Positions 1 through 13,570 are shown, counted from the first letter of the stretch. The stretch is 64,000 nucleotides of DNA from Mactra quadrangularis (GCA_025267735.1 CM046299.1:35292887-35356886); one strand, 5' to 3'. Program-made: numbers and translations. The notes: generated by a model from the sequence alone, not told the origin.

Positions 1-2673
1 TGTATAAACTGAAACACTTCATTGTTTACATTAAACTAGACTATATTTTGAAGTTTAGAATAGACTGATCATTTTAGAATTTCATAGTAGAATTTCTTGA
101 CAAATCATGAGTACTTCATATATAATTATTTGCTATAATTGCTACAGAACAAAATAATCATTATAATAAGTGATTGTATACTTGAATGAGATGTATTAAA
201 ATCATCAAACATTTTGTTTGACTGGTTGAATCTCTGATTATAGCATTTATGAAAAAAATCATTTATATAAAAATGTAAAATGAAACATTTAATTGTTTAG
301 TGAATAATGACAGTTATCACATACATATTATTATATTAATATACTAATATACATACAGTGTTTTATTCCATCCTGGACATTATTTTTTGTTTACATTTTA
401 TATATATTTTTTTTTTAGATAATTATTATGTTATTGTTTTATGTTTAGCTTTATTTCTAGTTGTTATTATTTTAGCTAACATGAGCATGAAGAGCTCTAA
501 GTCAGCTATTGTGACTATCACTTGTCTGTCGTTGGGTGACAACTTTTTCATTTATATATCTTGAAATTCTTTTGTCTAGAGTTTCCATGTATGGTATTTA
601 GCATTGTATTAAATTACACTCTTGAGCTAAAAATTAATAACACCCAAGTTTAACAAAAAATAAATTGAAAAATCTTAAATATCTCTGAAACTGTAAGAAC
701 TAGAGCCTCTTTATTTGGCATATATCTCTGTCACAGTGTGCTTTACTGATATTGATTATAATGATCATGGGATAAAACTTGGTCAGGCACCTGGAAGATC
801 TGTCTTGGGTGAGCAATCTAGGGTAGTCAAGTACCCTCTTGTTTGTTATTTTTGATCTACCTGTATTTGTTGTGGATAATTATAAATACACTGTAATTTG
901 TTATGATAGATTGTATGTACTATAGTTGTGTAGATACATCAGTTTACTACACAACATAGCTTTTTTTCCTACTGTATGTACCATTATAGAAAATTCACCA
1001 TAAGATTTTCAGAATTAGGATGAGTATTACTGTAATTGATTAACATAATTACATGGAATAAGTTACAATGCAAGGATAGTAACTATGTTTGTGTATTATC
1101 TTATATTAAGTGATTTAAAGACAAGTACATGTATTAATAATTTCAATTAACTGTTAATGTAATCCTAAATAGTATACATTTATTTCATATGTTATTTGGG
1201 AACAGTCAAACTGTTGCCCCTCAGTCTCGGGGATAGTGTTTTGAATTGTTTCCCTAGGCAGTAGGCATTTGAAAGCGTCTGATAAAGCCTAAACTCCCTG
1301 TAGCAGTAAATTCCCCTATATCAGAACAGTAACAGTTCAAGTAACATGGCGTAGCGTCAAAGCATGCACAGGAAACAGTTAAAACTATTGACCGTTCAAT
1401 GGTTCACAAACATGGTTAGTTTTTAGAATCTCAGAAAACAGTTAAAATATCAATTCCATTTATATAAGTAATCAGGTAATAATGACATATATTACATTAA
1501 TCACTTCTATGAAATTTGACAAGATTACATGTTTATCTTTTATATCGTCTATTGTATAACGAATCCATTACAATCATTATTGTTTGTTTATCCTGAAGTC
1601 ATTAACATATCACATTATATTACCCAGTAACTTATTGCATGCTATCACAAACAATAATATATCTATATCATATTAGTGATCTACAGTTTTTAGATTTTAT
1701 GACAATTGTTTTGTGTGTTTTACAGACTGTAAGGCCAGAGCTTTTTTGTTAGTCAATGCCTCAGGGTTTTTTTTATATGAGAATAATTAATGCTTTAAAT
1801 TGCTAATAACCAGGTATTTGGGAATAAGAATAAAACAATTTTTGACTGTTCTTTGCTTCCTTTTTAGTTGAACTTTCGAAGAAAATGAGAGCTTTTTTAT
1901 TGTGAAGAGTGGTCTTTGGTAATTAGGAACCTCTTACGTTCTTTAGTGTCAATTTCCTGAAAACTTCTTTTGCAAGTAATCACCCACCCATGACAAATTC
2001 CACCTTCAGTATTGCCGATTTTGTTAACAGAATGTTATGACATACCATGATAGGGAACTGAGCCTTGATTTAAAGTACAGTATGCTACTACTGTACCTTA
2101 CTGTGATGTCTATATTATAACATTGACTTAGGAACGATAAACTTAATACAAGGTATCTCATGTGGTAGAACACTGTCTTGAATCATTTGAAATATGTGAC
2201 AGAATATTACTTAATAATGCTCTGATAAAATCATGCGGGAAATAAAATTATATTTAGTTTTTTCAGCACTATCATAAATCTGAACATAATTAAAACGCTG
2301 GCCTAGCATTATTACAAGTTTTGACATTAATATATCAATCGTATGTACTTGTATGTGTGAAGATATATTCAGAATTTCAAGACTTTTTTAAATGATAATT
2401 TAGTCTTTGTGCTATGATTTTTGTAAACAGTGTTCTTTTTTGATGAATTTGATGAAAACATTACATCATCAGGTATGGAGACTGGTTATCTCCCTTGTAT
2501 ACTGTAACCACATTATATATACATATCTTTGTTTGTAACAGTATAAAGAAATATCTCATCCAATGTCTGTACTATTACATAGAGAAACTCATTCTTTTAC
2601 CATAATATATATATATTGCTATTGGAATGTTGATGGTAGTGTTATATATAGTTATATTTATTAATATATCTAG

Positions 2674-2757
2674 TATATTGCAAGCTTAGTGCAAAACAGT
2701 TGTAACTCAAGTTAAAAAAGAGAGAGTTACGCCAGTTTTGTGCTAAGCCTGCGATAT
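2674..2757. repeat. 80-bp palindromic fold-back element, copy 1
   Basis: The left arm (CTTAGTGCAAAACAGTTGTA) and right arm (GTTTTGTGCTAAGCCTGCGA) are imperfect reverse complements around a short A/G spacer, so the unit folds into a long hairpin. Three relatives sit at 9392, 13571 and 18188. It looks like a very short, nearly pure-TIR MITE; no transposase is present. Confidence 0.7.
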
Positions 2758-3460
2758 GTCTATATCAGTGTTTATAGTTGATCAAAGTTTAGAGCATTAT
2801 CTTCACCTTCTATAAAAAATAGGTTGTGAGCAACAGAAATGTTTTAAGTCATTGAAGTAAATCTTTTATTTTAATATTTCTATCACAAATTTTTGTATAT
2901 TTATTTTCACATGTCACTCTCAGATATATCGAGGTTTATTTTTCTACAATAAGTAAGTATGATGTGTATGTATTATATATGACCTTACATGTGTGTATTG
3001 TTGATTGATGTATTTGAAAGAATATATCAACTTTAGATGTAATTGTTCTATAAGATTATAACATCAGTCATAATACTACTTATTTAATATGTTACACCTT
3101 TTCATTCATCTGTTTTGTTGGGGGTTTTTTTTTGTTACAATTTTGATACATACTGTCAAACTTGTGGTGATACCCGCTGTAACACACATATGTTTAGATG
3201 TATAAATGACTATGATTTTTTTCTTAAAATTTCATGAAACGTATGACAGAATGCCAGCTACACCATTGCAAATTTGACAATTAATTTTTTAATATTGAAA
3301 ACTGTACTGTCATGTTGCATTATATTTATATTTAATTTGTTCACAAGTCTTTACTCTGTAAAATGTGATGAAGTAAAAGATATGTTCTGTTCTATTCTGT
3401 TCAACATCAATCATAATACTACTTATTTAATACTACTTCTTATTTTATGAAAGAAACGCT

Positions 3461-3745
3461 GCCCGGCTTGCTCATTTAGTAGCACGCAAGTCTACTGATC
3501 GAGGGGTTGTGAGTTTGATTCCCGGGCGGGGCCTACTTTCGTGGAGCTGGTCATGAAATTATATCTCACTCCCTCTCCTACCAATGACTTATAATTATGT
3601 AGGGCAGTTGACAAAAGTAATTATGCGCTTAGTAGTTGGTTAACAGCTAAATCCAGAGGAGTGAGTAGGTTGACTGACCACTGTTATATGACCTATACAA
3701 TGTGTTGCTATGGCGTTAAACCCAACAAAAAACAAAAACAAACAA
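3461..3745 (+). mobile_element. tRNA-derived SINE, copy A
   Basis: The 5' part resembles a tRNA: a GCCCGGCTTGCTCATTTAGT A-box region and a GTTTGATTCCC B box. The body ends in GGCGTTAAACCCAAC followed by a CA/A-rich tail. The 12-bp sequence ACTTATTTAATA occurs on both sides (3421-3432 and 3746-3757), which looks like a target-site duplication with about 28 extra bases between the left copy and the SINE head. Other copies are at 24761 (minus), 50491 (+) and 58763 (+). The tail resembles the conserved 3' domains of metazoan SINEs, but the exact family was not checked. Confidence 0.85.
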
Positions 3746-5929
3746 ACTTATTTAATATATTACATCCTTTCATTCATCTGTAATATACTTACTTACATAA
3801 ATCTGTACAATTCTATCTAAGGTTAATGTCAGAAACAATGTCTGTTACCTACAGACTTTTACAACTTACTTATACTACTAATATCATGTTTTAATATTGA
3901 TTCATGATTCAAGACTTGGTGACTTTTCCTCTTATTTAAGTTCTTATTAAACTTGAATGAAAGATTTAGTTGTTTCCATACTTAAACCAATTATGTTGAT
4001 ATTACTAGTCTTTTCTAGTGAAATATTTTTATTTCAGAATATCACTTTAATTATATTTAATATCTAAACCAATCATATTTACATTGTAATGACTTCACCA
4101 ATACTTTGTTCGATTTGATTGAATTTCATTTAGTTTTTATACCGTTTTACACTTAGTTGTTTTTATTCTATTTTAAGCTATAACCAACCATTTACATTTG
4201 TACATGAAGAATTGTTTGGTTGTGATAAAATGATATGATTGTATTAAAATGTTATTTTTTCTTAACTACAGTTATATGAGAGTTGCTTCCCCTAATTGTT
4301 CAAATTTTCACGTATTCTATTTATGACATTATTTCATTCATCAATTATTATACTCAAACAATCATGTGATGTGTATTCATATTGTAGTATGTACTACAGA
4401 TTGGTTTTATTTTATGGTTTTTTTTTCTTTGTTAGGATTGATCTAGTTTTTAATTTATTATATAAATATATGTTAATATTGTTTTGTATTATAATTGGAC
4501 AGTTAATTGTTGATATATATATTTATTTCAACTATGTGATAAAACTTGTTAATATTTTATGGTTATCAATCATGACCTTGTTACATAATTCATGTGTTAA
4601 GATATTTCATTGCATGCAATGCTTTATGGATTATTAGTTAGTTTACTAATTGATGTTTGACTTTGTTAAGTTTTTGATGTATGGAAATTCTATATATATA
4701 GATACTGTGAATGAAAACCATGTTACAATTTGTGAAAATATTATCTCCTAGATAATTAGAACATGTATTATAATTATGCTAGTGTTGACATTTGAAACAC
4801 CTCGACCATTCATTGAATGAATACTCTTGGAAGGATTTATGTGGGTTCCAGCAATGATACTGGTTTTTACTACATATGTGAGGTGAAGCATCAACGAAGC
4901 ATGTAAAGTTTTTGCAAAATAGTTCTTGTTGTAAACCCATATATTTTGTTAATACATTTCTTTTACTACATTATGTGACTAAATGTTGTTCAGTGGATAT
5001 CATTGAACCCTGTATTTCATGTGTATGGACTAAAAACAAAACATTTATCTCTGCCTAAACAATCATGGATTTGTTTACTTCAACACCAGTTGCAGTATTT
5101 TGTTTGGGAATGTTACGCAAAGATAGTTATAAAATGGGGTTAAAATATCTGAGGTTCATCCTAGTGAATGGCCGAGGAGTTCCAAATGTATTTTGTTGGT
5201 GATTTATGCAAATAAGTTTTTTCACGGGTACAATTGTGTTGCCTTTTATTTAGTAATAAAGATTTTATGATATATTATGAAAATTCTATTTATACTTTAT
5301 ATCACTTGCTAGTTTACTGATTGTCTATCCTATTTACCAGTTATATTTGTTCTTTATTGTTGGGCTTACTCTTAATTCTCAACTTACATATGATTTAAGT
5401 GATGAAATAAATTATTCGTTGATTATTGTATACTGGTTAAAATAATGTTGCTTAGTTGCCATTTTTGTTATACAATATTTAATCAGGAGAAAGAAAATGA
5501 GGAGTTGTATGTTGCTTTACCATGTTTGTGTTAGCTTCTGAAAAGGTGAAATATGATTGTATTAATGTGTTCCTATTTAGATTTATGAACAAATTATAAT
5601 GGAGAACATTTTGTGTCAAGTTTTTATGTCTGGCTATTTCTTTTTTATTTCTCTGATACATGCTACATTTTCAGATATAAATAGAGACACCAGGTAGAGA
5701 TATCAGTGCATAATACTAGATACATAATTATACTTGTGCAGTATAATAATTTGATGGAGAAAATTATCCAATTAGAATAAAGTTAAGTTTTCACTAAAAC
5801 ATCTGTGTAAATATCACTTGAGAGTTATGTTTATTGTAATATCAGATATCAATTTAATATTAACTTGTACACCATACTCTTAGTTTTATGAGCAACAATT
5901 CTAGTTAAAAAAATTTTTAATCGTATTTT

Positions 5930-6165
5930 TCAAAGAAAAAATTCAGCTAATAGTTTGGCAAAACACGGGTGGGTGAGCGGGCGTCCAGTGTCATTAACAA
6001 TTGTGTTGGGCGAGCGGGCGTCCAGTGTCATTAACAATTGTGTTAAAGTTTTCAATTTAGCATATATCTCCGCCATTTATTGTCAGATCTTTATGAAACT
6101 TCATACAATTATAACATACCATGTGATGAACAGAAGACAGTAACCACAACTCTACCTGACTTAAT
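5930..6165 (+). repeat. dispersed repeat, copy 1, with internal tandem duplication
   Basis: It shares extended similarity with 10075-10290: TAGTTTGGC, TTAACAATTGTGTT, TGTCAGATCTT, GAAACTTCATACAAT and CAGTAACCACAACTC appear in the same order. Within this copy a unit of about 37 bp containing GAGCGGGCGTCCAGTGTC is duplicated in tandem. It is an unclassified dispersed repeat with no coding capacity. Confidence 0.7.
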
Positions 6166-6199
6166 TGTGGATTATTTCCCTTTGTAATTTTTGCGTTAA

Positions 6200-7037
6200 A
6201 GACACAACTTATAAATCTTGGACATCAAAAGAAAATTGTAGTATAGTGGTTACATCATAATAGAGGTGAAAATTTCGTATAATACATGCTTCATGACTTT
6301 CTCGTGCTTGCTAGCAAGTGAAATAAATTGAGGCCCATGCATTGTTATTGATAACGTTACTAGTACTGTATCTATGAATATCTCTGACAAAATTGAGTAA
6401 GTTAATTGTTTTTGCGGCGCCTGGATCGAAACTGTTAGTCAATCAGACAATATTTCCACACCTTTTTTTAAAACAATGGATAAAACATTAATTTAGCAGA
6501 CACCATTTAATTTAGTAGACAACAGTTTTCTTCGTAGCTGGTCAACGATTAGACATGAGTAATACATAGGGAAATATTTTTCTATTCACAATTCCATCTA
6601 AATTTGTGAATATATTTCAACAAAAATTTCACAGACGTATTGTCACCAAGAGTATTAGGATACCAAATCCTCTTTATCGTCCATATATGGGTCACATTTG
6701 GCTTTTCAAAGAGAATGAGAACTTATTACTGTCACTAGGGTCTCGGTATTCAATGTATCACCGTTTGTGTCGGCAGGTTTTGATCATTTCAGTTGTATCT
6801 AGGTAATAACTTTTACTTAAACAGCAAAACATGTAGTCAATTAATGACATATAAGTTTTTTGCCTTTCGATACAAAGATCCATTTATATAAACGCTATAT
6901 TTGAACTAGGTTCATGCACTCATTGCAGGGCCTCAATTATTATATCCATTCTACGTGATTCACTGAAATTCTATCGTTATATCTAGCCACGAATAAGCAT
7001 GCAATACATGTGTGAAAATTTATGATAAGTTGTGTCT
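6200..7037. mobile_element. non-autonomous DNA transposon with TTAA target duplication
   Basis: The ends are perfect 13-bp inverted repeats, AGACACAACTTAT (6200) and its complement ending at 7037. Each is flanked by TTAA (6196-6199 and 7038-7041). A TTAA duplication is the hallmark of the piggyBac and Kolobok superfamilies; the AGA start is closer to Kolobok-like ends. The 838-bp interior has no transposase ORF. Confidence 0.75.
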
Positions 7038-7966
7038 TTAAAGTTTTTAAATCTGGCTTTAATGTGGTTTTCACATTACATTTCTTGTTTTAATTAAATT
7101 TTATTCCTAAATGTATGTGCTTATCCTACTGGAACAAATAATTTTAAGTGTTTTCTTTATAAACATTTAATTTTGATAATGATGGGTTATTTAACAATAA
7201 TTTATTATACATGTAATTTAAGTAAAGATTGAATAGTTGATGTATAAAGTATAAATTCTGATGCACTGTTATATTACTGAAATATATAGGAAATGATCAG
7301 GGTATGTCACAATGATACAAGGTTGTATATTGTTATATATTAATGTATAAAGGCCTTTTCATCACATTTTACTATTTACACACATTTTATATTTTATGAG
7401 TTGTGGTTTTAATTCCTTCTATAAGTGTACAACATTTTACTCTGACATGAAAATTTGATATAATATTTTACTTTTCCTCTGTGAGGGAGATGTCCTTGGT
7501 TCTTTATGGAAGGTTAGTGAGTACTTGTAAAGATGTTCAAAAATGTTGACCAGGTGACCTGGCCTTTGTACATAATCTAATAAATTTTGTTTGTTAATTA
7601 CGAAACATATCTTCATAATTAAAAAATATCAGTGTTGACAGTGTATTATAAAGGTCACTACAACATGATTATAATTTGTAAGTTAAACTTCATCATAGTT
7701 TTATTTCAACTAACCTGAGTGTTACAAATTTTGATTTTGTAAAATGACTTGTGTCCCTTGGATACATTAGTTTGTAATTTTGTTGTTACTCTCTAATTGC
7801 TTATACATTACTTCCTGAAAGATGGTGTTAATTTTTTTATAATTGTTAAAGATATAAAATGTGCTATCATTCTATAATAGGTTACTGTATACTTACATGT
7901 ATGACAATGTGTGCTAATTAAAGCATTACATGTTTGATGTATTTATAGAAGACTTAGGAATAAGAA

Positions 7967-8333
7967 ATTAGGGACCTTAGTCAGTTATTTCCCTTGTATA
8001 CTCTTCAAATAGGTAGGTCCAATTAGTTGGATTACTCGGGTTTTACCCTTACTTTTCGATGTCAGTTTGCCAAAATTAATGTTAAAAAACATTTTTGTAA
8101 ATCATTTAATTTGTTTGAAATTCAAGCTAAGTATTTTAAGGTTAAAGAACTATCTAAATTTCACCACTTCTATTAAAATCTTCATTAACAAGAAAGATAT
8201 TAGATGAAATATTTTGTTCTCCTTACTTAGGACTTCAATGATAAAATCCAAGGATTCCAACTGTAAGGACCAACTTACCAATTGGATTGCTTCAGATTTA
8301 TCAAGGAAAGATAACTGACTAAAGTCCCTAATT
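7967..8333. mobile_element. MITE-like element, 367 bp
   Basis: The left end ATTAGGGACCTTAGTCAGTT is matched by the reverse complement of the right end (ATTAGGGACTTTAGTCAGTT). Similarity continues inward for about 75 bp with gaps. No ORF is present. The target duplication is not clear, so the superfamily is undecided. Confidence 0.65.
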
Positions 8334-9242
8334 ACATATTATTTCTAGTATGATATATCTGGTGTATCATTAGATAATATAAAGCTATGTTTGTAACCAC
8401 CTACCAAATAGTTCTAAAGAAACGATGCCTTAATGTTATATTGGAAGAGCATTTCTTGTTTTTTAAAGCATTTTCAAAATAATGTTTTACTTGCTTTAAA
8501 ATTGTTAGAAAATAGAACTGATGCTTTCACTGGTGTTACTTGTGAGGTAAAATGTTTTTAGAAGTCCCATATGTTTAATGCTTACTGAGATGTTCTATTG
8601 AACAATGAAATGCTTTCTTTTAGTTATTACATATACATCATCAAAGGTTTGTAACTATGAATGTATCATTTAAGAGTTATACTAGTTTGAAACTTAAGAA
8701 AATAGCAAAACAGTAACTTGAGGCTAAACTTTTCTTGTGTGTATTATCTTTGGGATTATGCCTCTTTAGTACTATAAAATTAACTCTTTCTTAGTACAAT
8801 GTAAATTACCCTCAAAACAAAATTATGTAAGTTCTGAAAAAATAGGACTTTTGTGATTTTAATGGTTTGTCTTCGAGCTTTGCCCGTTTGTATTGTTGGA
8901 AGGCTCATTCCCTAAGCTTACACATATTTTTGACTGCCCTTAGACTGCTTTTGTTTTATTATGTCTCTATACATGTTAGATTTCAGATATTTTCAAACAT
9001 ATTGGGAACCTTTTGGTAGGTGATGTTAATATATTACATAGATGTATAGTTTATGTATACTAGACTAATGTCATCAACTGTTTTATTTGTTAGAATTACA
9101 GTAGTTACTTACTTACAGCTGTGTGGTGTGATTGTATTGTATAACATTACTATCTTCCCATGTCTACGACTATAGATCTACTATAGAATAGATTGTACAC
9201 CACATGTAATACTGGTACCCTAATATATATGTACTGATCTGT

Positions 9243-9248
9243 AATAAA
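9243..9248 (+). promoter_or_regulatory. candidate polyadenylation signal AATAAA
   Basis: The AATAAA is followed within about 10 bases by a GT-rich run (TGTATTGTTTGTGTTTGG), the usual downstream element. It lies near the end of the T/G-rich + strand stretch. No transcript evidence is available. Confidence 0.3.
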
Positions 9249-9391
9249 TGTATTGTTTGTGTTTGGTAAGTATACTTTATATATCTTTCCAAGATGAATG
9301 GAAAATATTATATCTTCCTAGAATTTAGATTAGCTATTCATTGTTAAGCATTACGATTTTAGCATTTACTCGTTGTTTGCTAATCTCACTT

Positions 9392-9472
9392 AATTTCGAG
9401 GGCTTTGCTCAAAACGGTCGTAACTCACTCTTAATTTTAGTTACTACATTTTTGCGCTAAGCCCCCAATATG
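9392..9472. repeat. 80-bp palindromic fold-back element, copy 2
   Basis: The arms GGCTTTGCTCAAAACGGTCG and TTTTTGCGCTAAGCCCCCAA match the family consensus seen at 2674, 13571 and 18188. The spacer is more diverged than in the other copies. Confidence 0.6.
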
Positions 9473-9788
9473 CTGTGTTATATCATCAGTGTTTTGTTTA
9501 AAATACATCTCTGAAACACAAAAATACAAGTTTACTTCTTTTATAAAGAAAGATTTGTATTTGTATGTGGTAGATATTAAAGGATATAATACATTAGAAT
9601 CACCTACTTGTACACTGTTTATATATCAAGCTATCATCTTGCTGTTTTGACTCTATCACTTCTACATATATTTGTTAGTGTGATGATACAAAATATCACT
9701 GTAACCTTGAAATAAATGAAGCATGATTGATAATTTCTATCTTATTGTTGTTATATTTTATATAAGGTATTACATGTTTATATAGTTC

Positions 9789-10011
9789 TATTACATTAAC
9801 CTGTCACAACTTAAATAATTTCACGGTCACTGAATCTGTTATTTTTACCCCCTTCCGAACTTGTTATTTCCCCGATATTCAAAATCGTCGCATATATAGT
9901 TACATTATCATAAATTAATATGGATTGGTGGCTCACTGGTTTAAAAGAGGTTAAATAATAACACATTCAGTGACCGTGTAATTATTCAAGTTGTGACAGG
10001 TTAATGTAACA
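9789..10011. mobile_element. fold-back element with about 57-bp terminal inverted repeats
   Basis: The left arm (9789-9845) begins TTACATTAACCTGTCACAAC and runs through CACGGTCACTGAAT. The right arm (about 9955-10011) is its near-perfect reverse complement. About 110 bp of unrelated sequence separates them. A smaller relative with the same TGAATAATTTC motif lies at 11427-11557. No coding capacity. Confidence 0.75.
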
Positions 10012-10074
10012 GAACTTTACTTCATGGAAGGATGTCAAGTCTAATGTTTTAGACACTATTATTAGCCGGATTTT

Positions 10075-10290
10075 TCAACAAAAAAATTCTGCTTATAGTT
10101 TGGCGAAACCTGCAGACAGGCAGTTGGGTGGGCGGTTGAGCGTCAGGTGTCGTTAACAATTGTGTTTAAGTTTTTCTTTACCATTTATTTCTGCCATTCA
10201 TTGTCAGATCTTCATGAAACTTCATACAATGACAACATACCATGCCATGAACAGAATTAGACAGTAACCACAACTCTACCTGCCTCTACT
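10075..10290 (+). repeat. dispersed repeat, copy 2
   Basis: Collinear with 5930-6165, including TTAACAATTGTGTT, TGTCAGATCTT, CTTCATACAAT and ACAGTAACCACAACTC. It lacks the tandem duplication of copy 1. Confidence 0.65.
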
Positions 10291-11426
10291 TGCCTGCCTG
10301 AGGATGATTTCAGTGATCAGGAGTTATCATACAGGATTGTGAAGTCGGCTGAACATGTAATATAGAAGCAGACTTTAAACCACACTTTATTTTTAAGCTG
10401 TAAAGTTGATAAACTATTCTAGAAACTTGGGATACTGATATATCATATTGTGAGTACTCGGATTGAAAGTATAATTTTCCTGATACAGCTATCACTTGTT
10501 GCTGTTAAGACATTTTATGGAATACGTGTTCCGGTAAAATCTAATTAATCAAGTATAACCAGTTTAATATGCCATGCGTTTGAACATGGTGTAATTCTAA
10601 TAAATGATAGATGTCAATGGATGACAGGTATGGTGTGATAATATTTCAGTTTATATACTCCGTCATATTAAAAAATGATGTCAGCACCAATCCAGCCTGG
10701 CAGTTTGATGACATCGGGTAAGAATTGAACCTTGGTATGCGCAAATAGCTTCTGTCTCAACCCATTTCTGACAGTCTGTGGATAAAAACCATACTTGCAC
10801 CAGGTTGTTGCTGCAGTTGGATGCCTTTTATGTAAGTACAGTAAGACAATATAGCAATCATCGGCAGCAGTGGTCTCTTGTGTCCAGCCACTTAGGTCAG
10901 TAACGTTTTATGCAACATGAAATCATCTCCATAAATACTTCCTGTGTAATATTTTATGTTTTAGATATAAGAAGACAACTATGTATAATACAGTTACAAG
11001 AAAAAAACAAGACAAGAATCTATCTGATATTTTACTTTAAGCATTAAGAATGACATGACATACAGTAGCTGAGCAGTAACAAAATACTAAATGTAAGACA
11101 AAATATAGGACATACAACATTATGTATAAACAAAACAATTATAATATATATTTATCATATTATACATGAAATAATGTATACATATATACAATAATCTAGT
11201 ACAAAGGATAGATCATAAAACAATAATAGAACATTTAAAGACAAGGAAAATGTTGTAAGTAGCTAATCAGAGACCCTTGGTCTAACAACTAAATGATATG
11301 ACAGATTTATACAACTAGGATATCTATTTTATAAGAGTCCAACAGACTGATGTATTCCTGAATACCTCGCAATGTTTCATTTTACCTGTAAACACATTTA
11401 AAAATGAAAATGACAACAGTAAGTCT

Positions 11427-11557
11427 GTTTTTTCTCAACTGTCAAAACATGAATAATTTCACGGTGACTTTTTGTTCTTTGGTAACACTTGTGAAATTGA
11501 GATTGTGTGTATTCAATCTTCGGGAAATTATTCAGACTTTGACAACTGAGAAAAAAT
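11427..11557. mobile_element. short fold-back element
   Basis: The left arm TTTTTTCTCAACTGTCAAAA and right arm TTTGACAACTGAGAAAAAAT are inverted copies. They extend through TGAATAATTTC on one side and GAAATTATTCA on the other. Its internal TGAATAATTTCACGGT is shared with the element at 9789, which suggests one family. Confidence 0.6.
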
Positions 11558-12164
11558 GTACTATACATCCCATTCAAAAATATATATAATACGTATTTTA
11601 ATATTGCTTGTAAAATTGACCCAAAACAATAAATTCACTGTAACATTAACATGAGTATTAAGTTCATGAAATCACTTTGTCACAGTGAAGTTAATGAAGT
11701 GTTTAACTCTCCTGGTCAAACTCACAATATATAAACATAGTGTGATATAAAGTCATTTATAAATTAATATAAGACAAGATATAAGAGGAATAATTATTTC
11801 TATCAACAATCCTTCAGCAATAATTACTATATAATATTGATATAAATAAAACATAGAAAAAAACATTCCATTATAACTAACTGTATGTTTTATAATTCAT
11901 AGCTTTTTGCATTGTTATACAGGTAGGAAAGCATATTCAGACATTCATTTAAAGTATAAAACATAATAAGGTTAAAATTTATAGGCTATAGTTCCTCATG
12001 AGAACAACTAAGTTTATAAAAATTTTAACAGTTCATCAATTCTTATAATATAAACGTTATGAGAAAAGAAACAAATTAATCAGTCAAAAAGTTAAATAAT
12101 GTTGGTTACTTTGTAATGTTAATACTTTTACACCATTTACAACTATAGTTCCAACAAAAACCTG

Positions 12165-12430
12165 CTTATGTAAACACTACAATGAACTGATCCACGACAG
12201 GGAATTCTCAGAATGACAAAAAAAAATTAATATATTTTATGAGAGTCTTGTTGGTGTAATGATGAAGTGTTCTATCATCACAAGCATGATTGACTACATT
12301 TTATAAGAGGGTGGTGGTATATCTGCCACACTAATTTTGTTGAAATAAACTATAAAACTTTTATTTTCAATACTACCCTACCTACAGAATGGATTGGTAT
12401 ATTTTTATGTTTGCACAAACATGTCATGTT
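12165..12430. repeat. duplicated non-coding segment, copy 1
   Basis: About 265 bp is collinear with 15285-15556. Shared blocks include CACAAGCATGATTGACTA or its close variant, TTTTCAATACT, CCCTACCT and GAATGGATTGGT. Both copies have the same orientation, about 3.1 kb apart. Either an old local duplication or two copies of one dispersed repeat. Confidence 0.7.
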
Positions 12431-12798
12431 ATTTGTTCAAACTATAGCTATCTACAGCATAGTTACAGTGTATAAAAGCTATCTCAGTGATGGTGTACAT
12501 GGATGTTATTATATTTTATTCAAGATATATAGTTGTATCAAACCAATGAAGTTCAACAATATAGTAATTTATAACAAGAAGTATAATTAAACTTTATTTT
12601 TCAGTGACATGTGAATCATTCTCACTTGTTTGAATACTGTATACAGTACTTCTGTACTCATGATCAATAAAAATCTGTGGTGTTAATGTTTGCGCCACGG
12701 ACAGTTATACAAGTTCATTTACAAGTCTGACAAAGTAGGAAGATCAATCAATTCTAGACAATAAACAATGTTGCTATAGTTGAAGTTTATTTAACTTT

Positions 12799-13187
12799 TA
12801 TAGTCCAACAATATTAACCTGAGCTTGAACTATCTTATTATAATAATTACACCTTACACTTACATTCAATCGTGAGTTTCTGTAAGCATGTATATGATTA
12901 TACACATGTTTATAATAACCTAAGTGACTATAAATAAATTTTGTAAACATAGCATGTTATTGTAACTTTTAATTTTGGACTCGTTCGTATATGGGGAAAC
13001 ATGAAAGTCTGCAATATTGTGCACTGTTTCATAGTATTTATTCTAAGGAAAACAAAATTAATTGTTCAGTACACGTATTTTGCCAAATGGTTCCAATTTA
13101 CAAACGAAGACAAAAATAGACAGTAAATACTGAGTTTAATATATTCTTGCATAAAGGTCGAGCTCAGGTTAATATCGTCGGACTATA
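12799..13187. mobile_element. MITE of the TATAGTCC family, copy 1 (389 bp)
   Basis: The ends are TATAGTCCAACAATATTAAC and a right end whose reverse complement starts TATAGTCCGACGATATTAAC; both continue with CTGAGCT. TA at each edge fits a TA duplication of the Tc1/mariner type. Relatives are at 47134 and 56265; the phrase CTTGCATAAAGGTC just inside the right end is shared with the 47134 copy. Confidence 0.75.
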
Positions 13188-13570
13188 CAAGCTGAGGGTA
13201 TAACTGTAATTCTCTACAATAAATGTCATGAGCCATAAAAATCTACCTAATTTAAAAAATATCAAAGAAAAATACATATTCATGTGTGTATAAGTATTAC
13301 AGAACAAACAGTATTATGCAACAAAGCACATAAATGTATGTACATATGTACCAACACATTTTATAATAAAACAATAACATTATAATAAAATTATAAAAAT
13401 TCACATTTGTACTTTGTCATGTTAAATTGATATGAATTAAATAATGCATAAAAAATTTGTAATTTACACAAAATATAAAATAAGTATGTAGAACTGAATT
13501 AAAGGTTAGATGGGTATAGCGTAGATCACCATAGTATCAATCTACTTATTTCCATCAATAAAAAAATAAC

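Larger units (their letters stand above)
1..9260 (+). other. T/G-rich non-coding stretch, possible 3' UTR/flank of an unseen + strand gene
   Basis: No exon or convincing ORF was found on either strand. Base composition is visibly asymmetric, with T over A and G over C on the + strand, the reverse of 10.5-19.3 kb. An AATAAA at 9243-9248 is followed by a GT-rich run, and a second AATAAA lies at 9711. These are the expected parts of a + strand polyadenylation site. The stretch also holds a SINE, a TTAA-flanked element, a 367-bp TIR element and two 80-bp palindromes, listed separately. The UTR reading is an inference; plain intergenic DNA is possible. Confidence 0.3.

Noticed and set aside
3461..3540. 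tRNA-like sequence with A and B boxes
   Set aside because: It continues into a SINE body with tail and target duplication, and the same head recurs at 24761, 50491 and 58763; not a tRNA gene.
4296..4637. 113-codon + strand ORF
   Set aside because: Composition is that of AT-rich non-coding DNA (F, I, Y, L), with no domain or splice sites; chance ORF.
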